Of a stretch of 64,000 nucleotides of DNA, positions 36,295 through 47,068 are shown one piece after another. The number at the start of each line of letters is the position of its first letter. Within the stretch, counting starts at the first letter, position 1. A program made the position numbers and the translations under genes. Source of the DNA: VYFG01 sp965203365 (GTDB taxonomy: Bacteria > Pseudomonadota > Gammaproteobacteria > Arenicellales > Poriferihabitantaceae); contig OZ241878.1 of the NCBI GenBank assembly GCA_965203365.1, positions 3,038,001-3,102,000 of the forward strand. Direction: 5' to 3'. The notes under the pieces are model-generated. The model did not search any database. It was given only the letters and a program-made list of their open reading frames with translations, and had not been told where the DNA came from.

Positions 36295-37386
36295 ATGATT
36301 ATTCACCGCTCCTTTATTCGGGAAGTGCTGCAGCTGACCAGTACCGTGGCGGTCATCCTGCTGTCCATCCTACTGGTGACCCGAGTGGTATATTTCCTGC
36401 GCGAAGCGGCTCAGGGAGACATCCCGATTGGCAGTGTGGCCTTACTGGGCGTGCTCAAGATGGTCGCCCACCTCGACATCGTGATCTCTCTGGTCTTGTA
36501 TATTGCCATTCAGCTGGTGATGACTCGCTGGGTGCGCGACCAGGAAATGACGGTCATTCGGGCCTGTGGCGTGGGTCTTGGTCATTTTCTTCGACCGGCC
36601 TTCATCCTCTTTTTGGGTGTGGGGTTTCTGGTCGCGCTGTTGTCACTGTACTTGGCCCCCTTGTCTGCAGAAATGACCCACATCCAAGAGCAGGAAATTC
36701 GACATCGTTCCGATGTTTCGGGGATGCTTCCCGGGGTGTTCCATGAAACCCGGGGCGGGCAAAGAGTCTTGTTTATTGGCCACCATCCCCCTGCCACGGA
36801 CAACTTCCAAGAAGTCTTTGTTTATGACCGGATGGATGAAGGGGGACAGATCGTGGTGTCCGATACGGCGGTGCGCACGGTGGACAGGGAAAGTGGCCAG
36901 GAATATCTGGTCCTCCAGGATGGGACGTTGTATCGCGGCCAAGCTGGCAGCACAGGCTACGAAGTATTGCGCTTCGAGACCTACGGATTGCCTTTGCCCA
37001 ATCGGCTTCCTACCAATGCCATTTTGCCGCCGAAAGCCCGGCAAACCCGGGATCTGATGACCCGTACCGACCCAGTTGACGTGGGTCAACTACATTGGCG
37101 TCTGTCGAAAGTGGCCATGCTGCCTGTTCTCATGCTGTTGGCCTTGGCGCTGTCATCCGCTCGACTACGGGCCACGCCATTGCCCCACATGGTGATGGCC
37201 CTCGGCATATATATCATCTACTTTCACTGCCTTGGGTTGGCCCGGGCAATGGTAGAGCGGGAAATCGCCAATCCGTACCTAAGTCTTTGGGCAGTCCATG
37301 CCGTCTTTTTGCTGTTGGCACTGATTCTGTTTTATCGCCGAAGTCAGGACCTACCCTTGTCTGCCCGGGCGTCCGTGCCGACATAA
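36295..37386 (+). CDS. lptF: LPS export permease LptF
   Basis: 363 residues. YjgP/YjgQ family inner-membrane subunit: one N-terminal and several C-terminal membrane segments with a periplasmic beta-jellyroll between (about 130-265). Together with LptG and the LptB ATPase it extracts lipopolysaccharide from the inner membrane and feeds it to LptC. lptG starts 4 nt downstream, the standard order in gammaproteobacteria. It implies an LPS-bearing outer membrane. Confidence 0.93.
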   Translation: MIIHRSFIREVLQLTSTVAVILLSILLVTRVVYFLREAAQGDIPIGSVALLGVLKMVAHLDIVISLVLYIAIQLVMTRWVRDQEMTVIRACGVGLGHFLRPAFILFLGVGFLVALLSLYLAPLSAEMTHIQEQEIRHRSDVSGMLPGVFHETRGGQRVLFIGHHPPATDNFQEVFVYDRMDEGGQIVVSDTAVRTVDRESGQEYLVLQDGTLYRGQAGSTGYEVLRFETYGLPLPNRLPTNAILPPKARQTRDLMTRTDPVDVGQLHWRLSKVAMLPVLMLLALALSSARLRATPLPHMVMALGIYIIYFHCLGLARAMVEREIANPYLSLWAVHAVFLLLALILFYRRSQDLPLSARASVPT

Positions 37387-37390
37387 CCCC

Positions 37391-38464
37391 ATGAAAATTC
37401 TCCGCCGTCACATCGCCCGTAGCCTGTGGCGTTCCACCCTGTTCTGTATGCTGCTGCTGCTGGTCCTGTGGCTGATCGTCGAATTCATCGAACTGATCGA
37501 AAATGGCGACCTGGGTTTGGATCAGGCCGTCTTCCTGACCTTGCTGTCTATTCCTCGGATAGTGTATGAACTGTTCCCGATGGCGGCCTTGCTGGGCACG
37601 GTGACCGGGCTGGCTCTACTGGCAAAGGATTCCGAGTTGATTGTGATGCAAGCCAGTGGCGTGTCCAGGCCACAGGTCGTCTCGGCTTCGTTGCGCTTGG
37701 TTTTCGCGTTCTGTCTGCTGGCCGTCTTGATCGGAGAATTTGTGGCCCCGGTCACTGAGCATTGGACCCAGCGCATGCAGCAGGACAACCTGAAAAAGGT
37801 AGTCCAGCCGCAGCGAGGCTCGGGTCTTTGGTTGCGTGACGACAACAGTTTTGTGCACATCGGCGAAGTATGGCCGGACCTCTCGCTGCGGGAGATCCAG
37901 ATCTTTGACTTTACCCAGGACAGGCACCTTCATTCCATGCTGTTCGCCCGGAAGGGGGTCTACCAGGGCACCCACTGGAATCTCCGTGATGTCCGGCAAA
38001 CTCGAATCCATCCGCAGGGGCAGGCCCAGGCCAGTGTGACACAAAGGGGAGTGTGGCAGACCACGATCACCCCAGACACCCTGACCGCGTTCCTGATTCT
38101 CCCGGAACAGCTGTCTTTCCTCCAATTACGACGCTATATTGCCCACTTGGCCGCGAACCGACAACAGACCCAGGCCTTTGAGCTCGCCTCCTGGAGTCGA
38201 CTGGTGCGGCCGTTCTCAGCGGCCGTCCTGGTGATGTTGGCCCTTCCCTTTGCCTTCGTCCATAGCCGTTCGCAGCGGGTCAAACGCCATCTGTTGGCTG
38301 GAGTGATGCTCGGTCTGGGCTTTTATGCGGTCAACCAGGGCTTTTGCTATGCTGCGTTGGCCCATGGCCTTTCGCCCTGGGTCGGGGCCGCCCTGCCCAC
38401 GGCCGCGCTATGGCTGTTGGCCATGGTCATGTGGCGATGGACGGCCAAAATGAACTCTTCGTGA
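37391..38464 (+). CDS. lptG: LPS export permease LptG
   Basis: 357 residues, same fold as LptF: IARSLWRSTLFCMLLLLVLW as first membrane segment, periplasmic jellyroll (about 130-260), and three or more C-terminal segments with PFAFVHSRSQRVKRHLLAGV. Partner of LptF in the LptB2FG transporter. Co-transcribed with lptF, 4 nt apart. Confidence 0.93.
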   Translation: MKILRRHIARSLWRSTLFCMLLLLVLWLIVEFIELIENGDLGLDQAVFLTLLSIPRIVYELFPMAALLGTVTGLALLAKDSELIVMQASGVSRPQVVSASLRLVFAFCLLAVLIGEFVAPVTEHWTQRMQQDNLKKVVQPQRGSGLWLRDDNSFVHIGEVWPDLSLREIQIFDFTQDRHLHSMLFARKGVYQGTHWNLRDVRQTRIHPQGQAQASVTQRGVWQTTITPDTLTAFLILPEQLSFLQLRRYIAHLAANRQQTQAFELASWSRLVRPFSAAVLVMLALPFAFVHSRSQRVKRHLLAGVMLGLGFYAVNQGFCYAALAHGLSPWVGAALPTAALWLLAMVMWRWTAKMNSS

Positions 38465-38971
38465 ATTCATGATAGGGCATCGCTCTTGATTCCGATCAGG
38501 TCGAGCAGTGGGTGCGGTGCGTCGCCCGCGGACAGATCAACGGACTGCTCACCAATCCGGCAGACCGATCGTTTGGGCTGGATTCGAACCACAACCATGC
38601 CCACCCCCATTCAAGAAAAGGCTGATCCCGTCCTCCAGTGACCTGCGGACATCCGTAAGAATGGTGTGCTTAGGAGGACTGGACCCATCCCCGATGATGG
38701 ATGGGTTGGAGGACCAGAAATGTTTTCTGCAAAGGACTGACTGTCAACCGGCTGATCCTGTCCGTCAGAATGATCTGCCACTGGGCCGATGGAATCACAC
38801 ATCAGGAGTCGATTCCCTTTGCTGGTCGCCGAGCCCAATCGGCACTTGATGACCAGCATTCATATATGGTGACACTTACAGCTGTCTCAGGACTGAAATG
38901 GCTAAACGAATGACCCTCAGGCCTGTCATATGCGTCCTTGATGGGGTCACAATCTGACCCGGAGAATTCTT
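38465..38971. other. Gap between lptG and the dehydrogenase promoter
   Basis: No gene. A GGATTCGAACC word at 38581-38591 looks like a tRNA T-arm on the minus strand, but the rest of a tRNA fold is absent. Confidence 0.4.
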
Positions 38972-39000
38972 TTGCTTGAGCCATCGCTTCGCGTTACAGT
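38972..39000 (+). promoter_or_regulatory. Sigma-70 promoter of the dehydrogenase gene
   Basis: TTGCTT at 38972-38977, 17 nt, TACAGT at 38995-39000. The -10 context GCGTTACAGT recurs in the lysW promoter at 57230-57235. Start codon 35 nt downstream of the -10. Confidence 0.55.
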
Positions 39001-39034
39001 ATGCCCCTTGTCATTCAATCAACAGTTTTCGGTC

Positions 39035-39916
39035 ATGAAAGTCGCCTTCATTGGTCTGGGTGTCATGGGATATCCCATGGCAGGTCATCTCGCCTCCAGT
39101 GGCCACGAGGTCTGCGTCTACAACCGGACCACGGCTCAAGCTCGGAAGTGGCTTGAGCAGCACCGGGGAATCCTGGAAAAGACCCCGGCGAAGGCCGCTT
39201 CCGAGGCGGATTTCGTGTTCTGCTGTGTGGGCAACGATGAGGATGTCCGTAGTGTCACCACCGGGCCGGACGGTGCGTTCGGTGTCATGCGACCCGGCAC
39301 CGTGTTCGTGGATCACACCACCGCATCGGCCAATGTCGCCCGAGAGTTGTCGGCGGTCGCCGAAAGCCGCGGCTTCGATTTTCTTGATGCCCCGGTGTCG
39401 GGGGGGCAGTCGGGTGCTGAAAATGGTGTGCTCACCGTCATGGTCGGTGGCAAGGAGGCGGTCTTTGCTCGTGCTCAATCCCTGATCGACTGCTATGCTC
39501 GATTGGCGATGCACATGGGACCGGCGGGGGCGGGCCAACTGACCAAGATGGTCAACCAGGTCTGTATTGCCGGATTGGTACAGGGTCTGTCCGAAGGATT
39601 GGCCTTTGCCGTTAATGCCGACCTTGATGCGATGAAAGTATTCGAGGTGATCACCAAGGGAGCGGCGGGTTCCTGGCAGATGGAGAACCGCCATGAGACC
39701 ATGCTGAACCACCAGTTTGATTTCGGGTTTGCGGTAGACTGGATGCGCAAGGACCTGGGGCTGTGCATGCAAGAGGCAAAGCGTAACGGTTCCGAACTCC
39801 CGGTGACCCAGATCATCGACGGGTTTTATGCCGAGATTCAGGCTGCGGGCGGGAATCGATTCGATACCTCCAGCCTGGTGACCCGTCTGTATCGCAAGGA
39901 TCTGCCAAAACCATAA
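39035..39916 (+). CDS. Beta-hydroxyacid dehydrogenase (3-hydroxyisobutyrate dehydrogenase family)
   Basis: 293 residues from the ATG at 39035; upstream in-frame codons to 38972 are promoter. NAD(P)-binding GLGVMG (7-12), substrate loop DAPVSGG (118-124), catalytic Lys in TKMVNQ (K171). Members reduce or oxidise short beta-hydroxyacids such as 3-hydroxyisobutyrate, tartronate semialdehyde or gamma-hydroxybutyrate; substrate not assigned. About 4.2 kb downstream lies a decayed second copy of its last third (43980-44140), on the far side of the methyltransferase island. Confidence 0.9.
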   Translation: MKVAFIGLGVMGYPMAGHLASSGHEVCVYNRTTAQARKWLEQHRGILEKTPAKAASEADFVFCCVGNDEDVRSVTTGPDGAFGVMRPGTVFVDHTTASANVARELSAVAESRGFDFLDAPVSGGQSGAENGVLTVMVGGKEAVFARAQSLIDCYARLAMHMGPAGAGQLTKMVNQVCIAGLVQGLSEGLAFAVNADLDAMKVFEVITKGAAGSWQMENRHETMLNHQFDFGFAVDWMRKDLGLCMQEAKRNGSELPVTQIIDGFYAEIQAAGGNRFDTSSLVTRLYRKDLPKP

Positions 39917-40767
39917 AGCGAAACCCTTACGTCTTGGGATGTGCGCCCGTCGTTCTTGGCTTTCATGATTGGCAGTTTTGGGAGTAGAGAGCTGGAAACC
40001 GCCATGATCGGCAAATCCATTGATGCGATCGAAACCGTTCCATCCGTCCGAGAGGGGTTTCTGACGCCGTGGTAGAAACCTTGGAAGATGTCCCGACCAA
40101 TGTTGCCAGCCTTGTCGGTGAATCCTCCGCCGACCCGAAGCGGATCATTCCCTGGATATGATGAAGAGTTGAAAATCCATCTGGGCCGCCCCTCATCCAG
40201 GGCAAGATCAACCGATCCCAATCGACCCATGAAGGACATGATGGCGGTGGTCAGGTGGATGGATCAACGAGTCCCCAATGCCAGATGAGTACCAAAGATA
40301 GGCGAAATGGCTTGTCGATATGGCACGACTGGCTGAAGAGGGCGAAATACTCCACTGGCGAAGTGCGATACTTGGCTGGTCGCGCCCGGAACTGCCCTTG
40401 CTTTGTCGGTCTCGGGCTGACTCATTGGGTCCTATTTGGGGGTGGATGAAATACTCTCCAAGCAGAGTATAAGACCGGTCGGCATGGCCATCTGTCTGCA
40501 AAGTTCCGGGGGTCATCAAGTTCCTTTAACGAAATATCCCTATCCTTGGTCTGTTGCGTGATTGAATCAAATTGAAGCAACCGCAAAGCGCTTTTCCGGT
40601 CTTTCCCGACGAACGGTGGGGTCAAGATTCGGTACACTAGACGGTATTGTCATGATTCCAGACGCTGGGGCAAATGTCCGGGAACGAATTCCTGTCCCCG
40701 GAACGTCAATTTGGGATCACGACTCAAACGAGCGACACGACTTCATGAACAATTGAAAGGTCCTCTG
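39917..40767. other. Non-coding left flank of the methyltransferase island
   Basis: About 850 bp with no gene recognised on either strand. A 133-codon minus-strand frame at 39838-40239 resembles nothing and overlaps the dehydrogenase end. The region is probably eroded insertion-junction DNA. Confidence 0.4.
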
Positions 40768-43650
40768 ATGGTCGGAAAGAGCCATACCAGCGAGGCGGTA
40801 TTGAACGGGCTGCTGGGCGAAGTACTGCGCACCAAACACCCCCTATGGCGGGATCATCTGGCCGTGGAGCAGACCGGACTCATCAAGGGACAATCCGCAC
40901 TGCGTCCCGACCTTCTGATCAGTCCCCCGAATAGGCAGCCGGTCGTGCTGGAAACTGAATATGCCCCGGCTGCCACGGTCGAACAGGATGCCCGGGCCAG
41001 ACTGGGTCGGGGGCTTGGGAACACGCAGGATCGCATCGAACAAGCCATCGCGGTTCGGATCCCGGCCACGTTACAGCATACGCAGTCGAATCTGGTGGAC
41101 CGCATTCAGGCCGCCGAATGGGCATATTGTGTTCTGTCCGGGAACCCCCACTCGCCAGACCGGTGGCCGGCCGAGGGCTGGTTGACCGGCACGGTGGATG
41201 ACCTCGCCGGCTGCATTGAGCAGGCCATGATTTCGCAACGCCTGATTGAGGAGGGCATGGCGGTTCTGGAACAGGGGGTGCGAAACGCCGCGGCCGTGAT
41301 CCGGAGTTATGTCAAGATGGGGTACACGGATATCGACCGCAATCTGGGTCAGGTCTTGCAACAAGCCCCCGGGGAACAAACCGACCGGATGGCGATGGCC
41401 ATCATTGCCAACGCCCTGGCCTTTCATTCCCTGATCGCTGGCACGCATGGGATACCAGCGATTCAACAATTACAGCAGGATTCGTCCGCCATCTTGCAAC
41501 GCCACCTCATGACGTCTTGGCGTCGAATTCTGGAGGAAGTCAATTACTGGCCCATTTTTCGGGTCGCTTCGGACCTGCTGCTGACCATTCCGGTGCGACC
41601 CGCCAAGCAGGCGCTGGACCTGCTGGTCCGAACGGCAGAACAACTGAGCCATCAGGGCCTCATCGCGCGACAGGATCTGATGGGGCGCTTGTTTCAGAAC
41701 CTGATCGTGGATCGAAAATTCTTGGCCACCTTCTACACCCTGCCCGCCAGCGCCACCTTGCTGGCCGAGATGGCCGTGAGACGTCTGGAATGGAACTGGC
41801 GGGCGCTGGATCGCTATGCCGAGATGCGAGTCGCCGACCTGTCCTGCGGGACGGGAACCTTGCTGTCTGCCGCCTACCATGCGGTACTGAGTCGATATCG
41901 ACGGAACGCAGGCGATGATCGCCAAGTGCACCAAGCCATGATGGAACAGGCCATCATTGCCGCGGATATCATGCCAGCTGCGAGCCATCTGTGCGCCTCC
42001 CAGCTTTCCAGTGTACACCCCGATGTATTGTATGACCGGACCCGGGTGTATACCATGCCCTACGGGATTGATGAGACCATGGGGACCCTGATCGGGTCTC
42101 TCGACCTGATCCCCAAGGAGCAAACCCAGTCTGTTTTTCCCACGGGACTGCGGCAGGTTCTGGGCCGGGCGGAGACTGAGGTCCGTGATCTCAGGCTGCC
42201 CCATCATTCGGTCGATCTGGTGATCATGAACCCGCCGTTTACCCGGCCCACCAACCACGAAGGAACCGAGGTGCCCGTGCCTTCCTTCGCGGGGTTCCAG
42301 ACCTCGCAAGACGAGCAGAGGGCGATGTCCCAACGCCTGAAGGACATCTGCCAGCGCCTGCCTCAACCGGCCGGACATGGCAATGCGGGACTGGCTTCCA
42401 ACTTCATTGATCTGGCGCATGCCAAGGTGAAACCCGGGGGGACAGTGGCATTGGTGTTGCCCATTGCCGTGGTTCAGGGGAATTCCTGGCAAGCCGCCCG
42501 ACATTTGTGGCAGGATCATTACAGGGACATCACCGTCATCACCATCGCCACATCCGGCAGTACCGACCGGGCCTTTTCCGCCGACACCGGAATGGCCGAG
42601 GCGCTGATCTTGGCGACGAAAAAGCTGCCTGAATCGACCACCGATCCAGAGGATGTTCTATTCCTCAATCTGTGGCGACGCCCGGCCACTCTCATGGAAG
42701 CCGCCGATATCGCCCGATTGGCTAGCACCTTGCCGACCGATTCCCCGGGGGGCTTCCTGCAGGCGGGCGACCAACGCCTTGGGAACTATCTTCGAGCCCC
42801 CTGGAGCGCAGGGGGATGCGCGGCGCTGCGTGAACCGGCCATCGCGCAGACTATGATCCGATTGTCACAAGGTGGACTGCGGATCGCCCGGTATCGACCC
42901 GAGCAACCCGTCCCCATGGTGCCATTGAGTCAACTGGGATCCCGCGGGCTCGTGGACCGCGACATCGGGGCGTTGGCACCGGGGAAGCCCCCGTACCGAG
43001 GACCTTTTCGAATCGGGCCACTGACCCCGACCGCCAGTTATCCGGTGCTCTGGAGCCACCACGCCAAGCGAGAACGATATCTGGTCGTTCAGCCGGACCG
43101 GGCCGGCGAAGTGTTGCCGAACTGTGAGGGTCGGGCAGTGGCTGTCTGGGAGACGGCGACCCGGCTGCATTTCAATCGGGACTTCCGATTGAACTCCCAG
43201 AGTCTGGCGGCCTGCCTGACACCGGAACCGGCGATCGGAGGCACCGCTTGGCCTAACTATCGTCTCCATCAGCCAAGTTGGGAGCCATTCCTTGTGTTAT
43301 GGTCCAATGCCACGCTGGGATTGATGAGTTTCTGGTGGGCCGGCTCGCTGCAGCAGCAGGGTCGAAGCCGTTTGACGATCAGCGTGCTGCCCCGGTTGAG
43401 CGTGTTCGATCCGAAGACGTTGACAGATCAACAATTGGAACAGGCGACAGACTGGTTCGAGGCCTTCCAATCAAGAGCATTTCTTCCGGCCAACGAGGCC
43501 TACCGGGATCCCGTGCGCCAAGAGCTGGACCGGGTGGTGCTGGTGGACATTCTGGACTGGCCTGAAGACATTCTGGAACCATTGGGCCATCTTCGTCTGC
43601 AGTGGTGCAGTGAGCCCTCCGTTCACGGCGGCAAGAGCACACGACCTTGA
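40768..43650 (+). CDS. Large solitary N6-adenine DNA methyltransferase with nuclease-like N-terminus
   Basis: 960 residues from the ATG at 40768, with AAAGG 8 nt upstream. The methyltransferase core has FYTLPASATLLAEMA (the FTP-like helix), SAM motif I ADLSCGTGTLL (about 356-366) and the catalytic NPPF (488-491), so it methylates adenine. Near the N-terminus RPD (D48) is followed after 13 residues by ETE (E62, E64), a BamHI-like D..ExE form of the PD-(D/E)xK site. The C-terminal about 350 residues could recognise DNA. It could be a single-chain restriction-modification enzyme (type IIG-like) or an orphan methylase of a defence system. No helicase, nuclease or specificity gene is nearby. It is flanked by non-coding DNA and a duplicated dehydrogenase remnant, which suggests horizontal arrival. 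Confidence 0.85.
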   Translation: MVGKSHTSEAVLNGLLGEVLRTKHPLWRDHLAVEQTGLIKGQSALRPDLLISPPNRQPVVLETEYAPAATVEQDARARLGRGLGNTQDRIEQAIAVRIPATLQHTQSNLVDRIQAAEWAYCVLSGNPHSPDRWPAEGWLTGTVDDLAGCIEQAMISQRLIEEGMAVLEQGVRNAAAVIRSYVKMGYTDIDRNLGQVLQQAPGEQTDRMAMAIIANALAFHSLIAGTHGIPAIQQLQQDSSAILQRHLMTSWRRILEEVNYWPIFRVASDLLLTIPVRPAKQALDLLVRTAEQLSHQGLIARQDLMGRLFQNLIVDRKFLATFYTLPASATLLAEMAVRRLEWNWRALDRYAEMRVADLSCGTGTLLSAAYHAVLSRYRRNAGDDRQVHQAMMEQAIIAADIMPAASHLCASQLSSVHPDVLYDRTRVYTMPYGIDETMGTLIGSLDLIPKEQTQSVFPTGLRQVLGRAETEVRDLRLPHHSVDLVIMNPPFTRPTNHEGTEVPVPSFAGFQTSQDEQRAMSQRLKDICQRLPQPAGHGNAGLASNFIDLAHAKVKPGGTVALVLPIAVVQGNSWQAARHLWQDHYRDITVITIATSGSTDRAFSADTGMAEALILATKKLPESTTDPEDVLFLNLWRRPATLMEAADIARLASTLPTDSPGGFLQAGDQRLGNYLRAPWSAGGCAALREPAIAQTMIRLSQGGLRIARYRPEQPVPMVPLSQLGSRGLVDRDIGALAPGKPPYRGPFRIGPLTPTASYPVLWSHHAKRERYLVVQPDRAGEVLPNCEGRAVAVWETATRLHFNRDFRLNSQSLAACLTPEPAIGGTAWPNYRLHQPSWEPFLVLWSNATLGLMSFWWAGSLQQQGRSRLTISVLPRLSVFDPKTLTDQQLEQATDWFEAFQSRAFLPANEAYRDPVRQELDRVVLVDILDWPEDILEPLGHLRLQWCSEPSVHGGKSTRP

Positions 43651-43979
43651 TCCGGTCAACAGACAGGTCCAAACAAGGCGGGTCCAATTAAGTGTTCTTG
43701 GTCACACTGCGTGGGATACCCAACTGAAAACCACCAGATGTGCCTTGTATCGACGGCCAGACCCACCGACCGGAGCCATTGGGAGGGTCCTCTTGTTTGT
43801 CTGGCAGTCTTGTCTCAAATGCTGCTGATCCAGTTGAATCAATCCTGATTCGATTCTCATCTGAACGTGTTTTCTGAGGCCAAAAGGTAATACCCGGGAC
43901 TCTGTGGACACCTTGCAAATGGCGACTGATCGCGAGATGCCATTGAAGTTCGGTACCACCGTGAGACCCAGCGACCCCC
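43651..43979. other. Non-coding right flank of the methyltransferase island
   Basis: About 330 bp without a recognisable gene, between the methyltransferase stop and the dehydrogenase remnant. Confidence 0.4.
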
Positions 43980-44140
43980 CAGTATGCTTTTGGGTGTTTG
44001 GTGGATTGGATGCGAAAGGCTCTGGGGTATGCAAGAGATAAGACGGAAACCTATCCGGCTATCCGGATCGTCGATGGCGATGATGCCGAGACCCGGGCCG
44101 ATGAGGGATTCGATTCGATTCGATCCCTTCCCTTCAGTCT
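43980..44140 (+). pseudogene. Remnant of a beta-hydroxyacid dehydrogenase 3' part
   Basis: One frame from 43980 reads QYAFGCLVDWMRKALG, then about 30 residues with IRIVDG and ETRADEGFDS, against QFDFGFAVDWMRKDLG, TQIIDG and IQAAGGNRFDT in the intact dehydrogenase (from 39713). In the first 16 positions 11 residues are identical, and the alignment continues with small gaps. There is no start, no Rossmann part, and a stop in frame just upstream. It is a decayed partial duplicate. Confidence 0.7.
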
Positions 44141-44258
44141 GGTGCCCCCTGTGTGCCGCCCGGATCCGATCGTGCCATCGGAAGAAACCTGATGTCTTGT
44201 CCACGCCGGTCCGCAAACCGGGAAGATGGCTGGCCAAGACCGGAAGGCGGTGCTCGGT

Positions 44259-44681
44259 CTATTTTCGTAGCTTGCGCAACTTCTCGATGGAGCGGATCTG
44301 GGCGATCGCCGTCGCCAGCTCAGCCTGGGCCTGGGCATAGTCCATCTCGGCGGCCGCCTCCGACAGCTTTTCCTCGGCCTGTCTTTTGGCCGCCATCGCC
44401 GAGGCCTCGTCGAGGTCTCGACCGCGCATGGCCGTATCCGACAGGATGGTCACGACATGGGGCTGGATTTCGAGTACTCCACCCGAGACGAAGATGAACT
44501 CTTCTTCGCCATCTTCCCGGATGACCCGCACATCGCCAGGATGCAGCCGGGTGATGAGCGGAGTGTGCCCCGGGGCAATACCCAATTCGCCAATCTCTCC
44601 CGGGGCGAACACCATAGTGCCGAGACCGGACCAGATCTCTTGCTCGGCGCTGACAATGTCTACCTGAATGGTGGCGGCCAT
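44259..44681 (-). CDS. atpC: ATP synthase F1 epsilon subunit
   Basis: 140 residues. N-terminal beta sandwich (VDIVSAEQEIWSG, GELGIAPGHTPL, FIFVSGGVLEIQP) and C-terminal two-helix domain that regulates ATP hydrolysis. Last gene of the atp operon, 40 nt after atpD. An imperfect AGACCG/CGGTCT hairpin lies just past the stop but has no U-run. Confidence 0.95.
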   Translation of the reverse strand: MAATIQVDIVSAEQEIWSGLGTMVFAPGEIGELGIAPGHTPLITRLHPGDVRVIREDGEEEFIFVSGGVLEIQPHVVTILSDTAMRGRDLDEASAMAAKRQAEEKLSEAAAEMDYAQAQAELATAIAQIRSIEKLRKLRK

Positions 44682-44721
44682 ATGGGACTCCTCTTTCAGT
44701 CAGTCGATGCTGGGCATGCTC

Positions 44722-46122
<1,401 letters not shown>

Positions 46123-46176
46123 GGTTCGAAAAGCCTCTGTTAATCAATTAATTCATCCAATGTTTCGCACCGGTCA

Positions 46177-47040
46177 TCAAACGGCCGCCGCGCCCCCCAC
46201 GATCTCCGACAACTCCTGTGTGATGGCCGCCTGACGCGCTTTGTTGTAGGCCAACTGCAATTCGTCGATCAACTTGCCGGCATTGTCGGTCGCTGCCTTC
46301 ATCGCCACCATTCGGGCCGCTTGTTCGCAGGCATTGTTGTCCGCCACCGCTTGGTACACCAAAGATTCCAGGTAGCGATCCATCAAGGTGTCCACCACCG
46401 GTTTGGCCTCGGGCTCGTAGAGATAATCCCAATAGTGCTGGGTTTCTGCTTCCTCGCTCGCGAGGATCGGCAGCAACTGTTCGACGGTTGGCCGCTGGAC
46501 CATCGTATTCACAAAACGGTTGTACACCACCATCAGCCGGTCGAGACGGCCCTCAATGTATTCATCCAACATGATCTTGAGAGCGCCGACCAAACTCTCG
46601 ATTCGTGGAGTGTCGCCGAGACCGGTCACTTCGCTGACCACATTGGCGCCATAGCGCTTGAAAAAAGCACTGGCCTTCTGGCCGATCACGCAGACGCTGA
46701 GTTTTACCCCGCGGGCGTCTTTCTCGGCCATGTCAGCGACCACCTTGCGAAACAGGTTGCTGTTGAGCCCCCCACAAAGCCCTCGGTCACTGGAGATGAT
46801 GACATAGCCGATGCGATGGACGGGTTCACGCTCACCGAGATAGGGATGGTGATATTCGGTGTTGGCACTGGCCGCATGGGCCACCACGGTGCGGATCCGG
46901 GTGGCATAAGGCCGGGCCTTGAACATGCGTTCCTGGGCCCGCCGCATCTTGCTCGCCGCCACCATCTCCATGGCCTTGGTGATCTTTCGGGTGTTGCCGA
47001 TGCTCTTGATCTTGTTGCGGATTTCTTTCGCCGCTGCCAT
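46177..47040 (-). CDS. atpG: ATP synthase F1 gamma subunit
   Basis: 287 residues from the ATG at 47040 (MAAAKEIRNKIKSIGNTRKI), the family's normal start; 31 upstream in-frame codons are not used. The central-stalk N- and C-terminal helices (KITKAMEMVAASKMRRAQ; NKARQAAITQELSEIVGGA) are present. It couples rotation of the c-ring to catalysis. Confidence 0.97.
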   Translation of the reverse strand: MAAAKEIRNKIKSIGNTRKITKAMEMVAASKMRRAQERMFKARPYATRIRTVVAHAASANTEYHHPYLGEREPVHRIGYVIISSDRGLCGGLNSNLFRKVVADMAEKDARGVKLSVCVIGQKASAFFKRYGANVVSEVTGLGDTPRIESLVGALKIMLDEYIEGRLDRLMVVYNRFVNTMVQRPTVEQLLPILASEEAETQHYWDYLYEPEAKPVVDTLMDRYLESLVYQAVADNNACEQAARMVAMKAATDNAGKLIDELQLAYNKARQAAITQELSEIVGGAAAV

Positions 47041-47068
47041 GGGGGGATCCTCTGTAAGTTGCCGCGCC

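Noticed and set aside
38560..38660. tRNA-like T-arm word GGATTCGAACC on the plus strand
   Set aside because: The T-stem does not pair properly, and no acceptor, D-arm or anticodon arm can be folded around it.
39838..40239. 133-codon minus-strand ORF next to the methyltransferase island
   Set aside because: Overlaps the end of the dehydrogenase gene, has no ribosome-binding site and no recognisable motif.
41470..42519. 349-codon minus-strand open frame
   Set aside because: Antisense shadow of the methyltransferase gene; no recognisable motifs.
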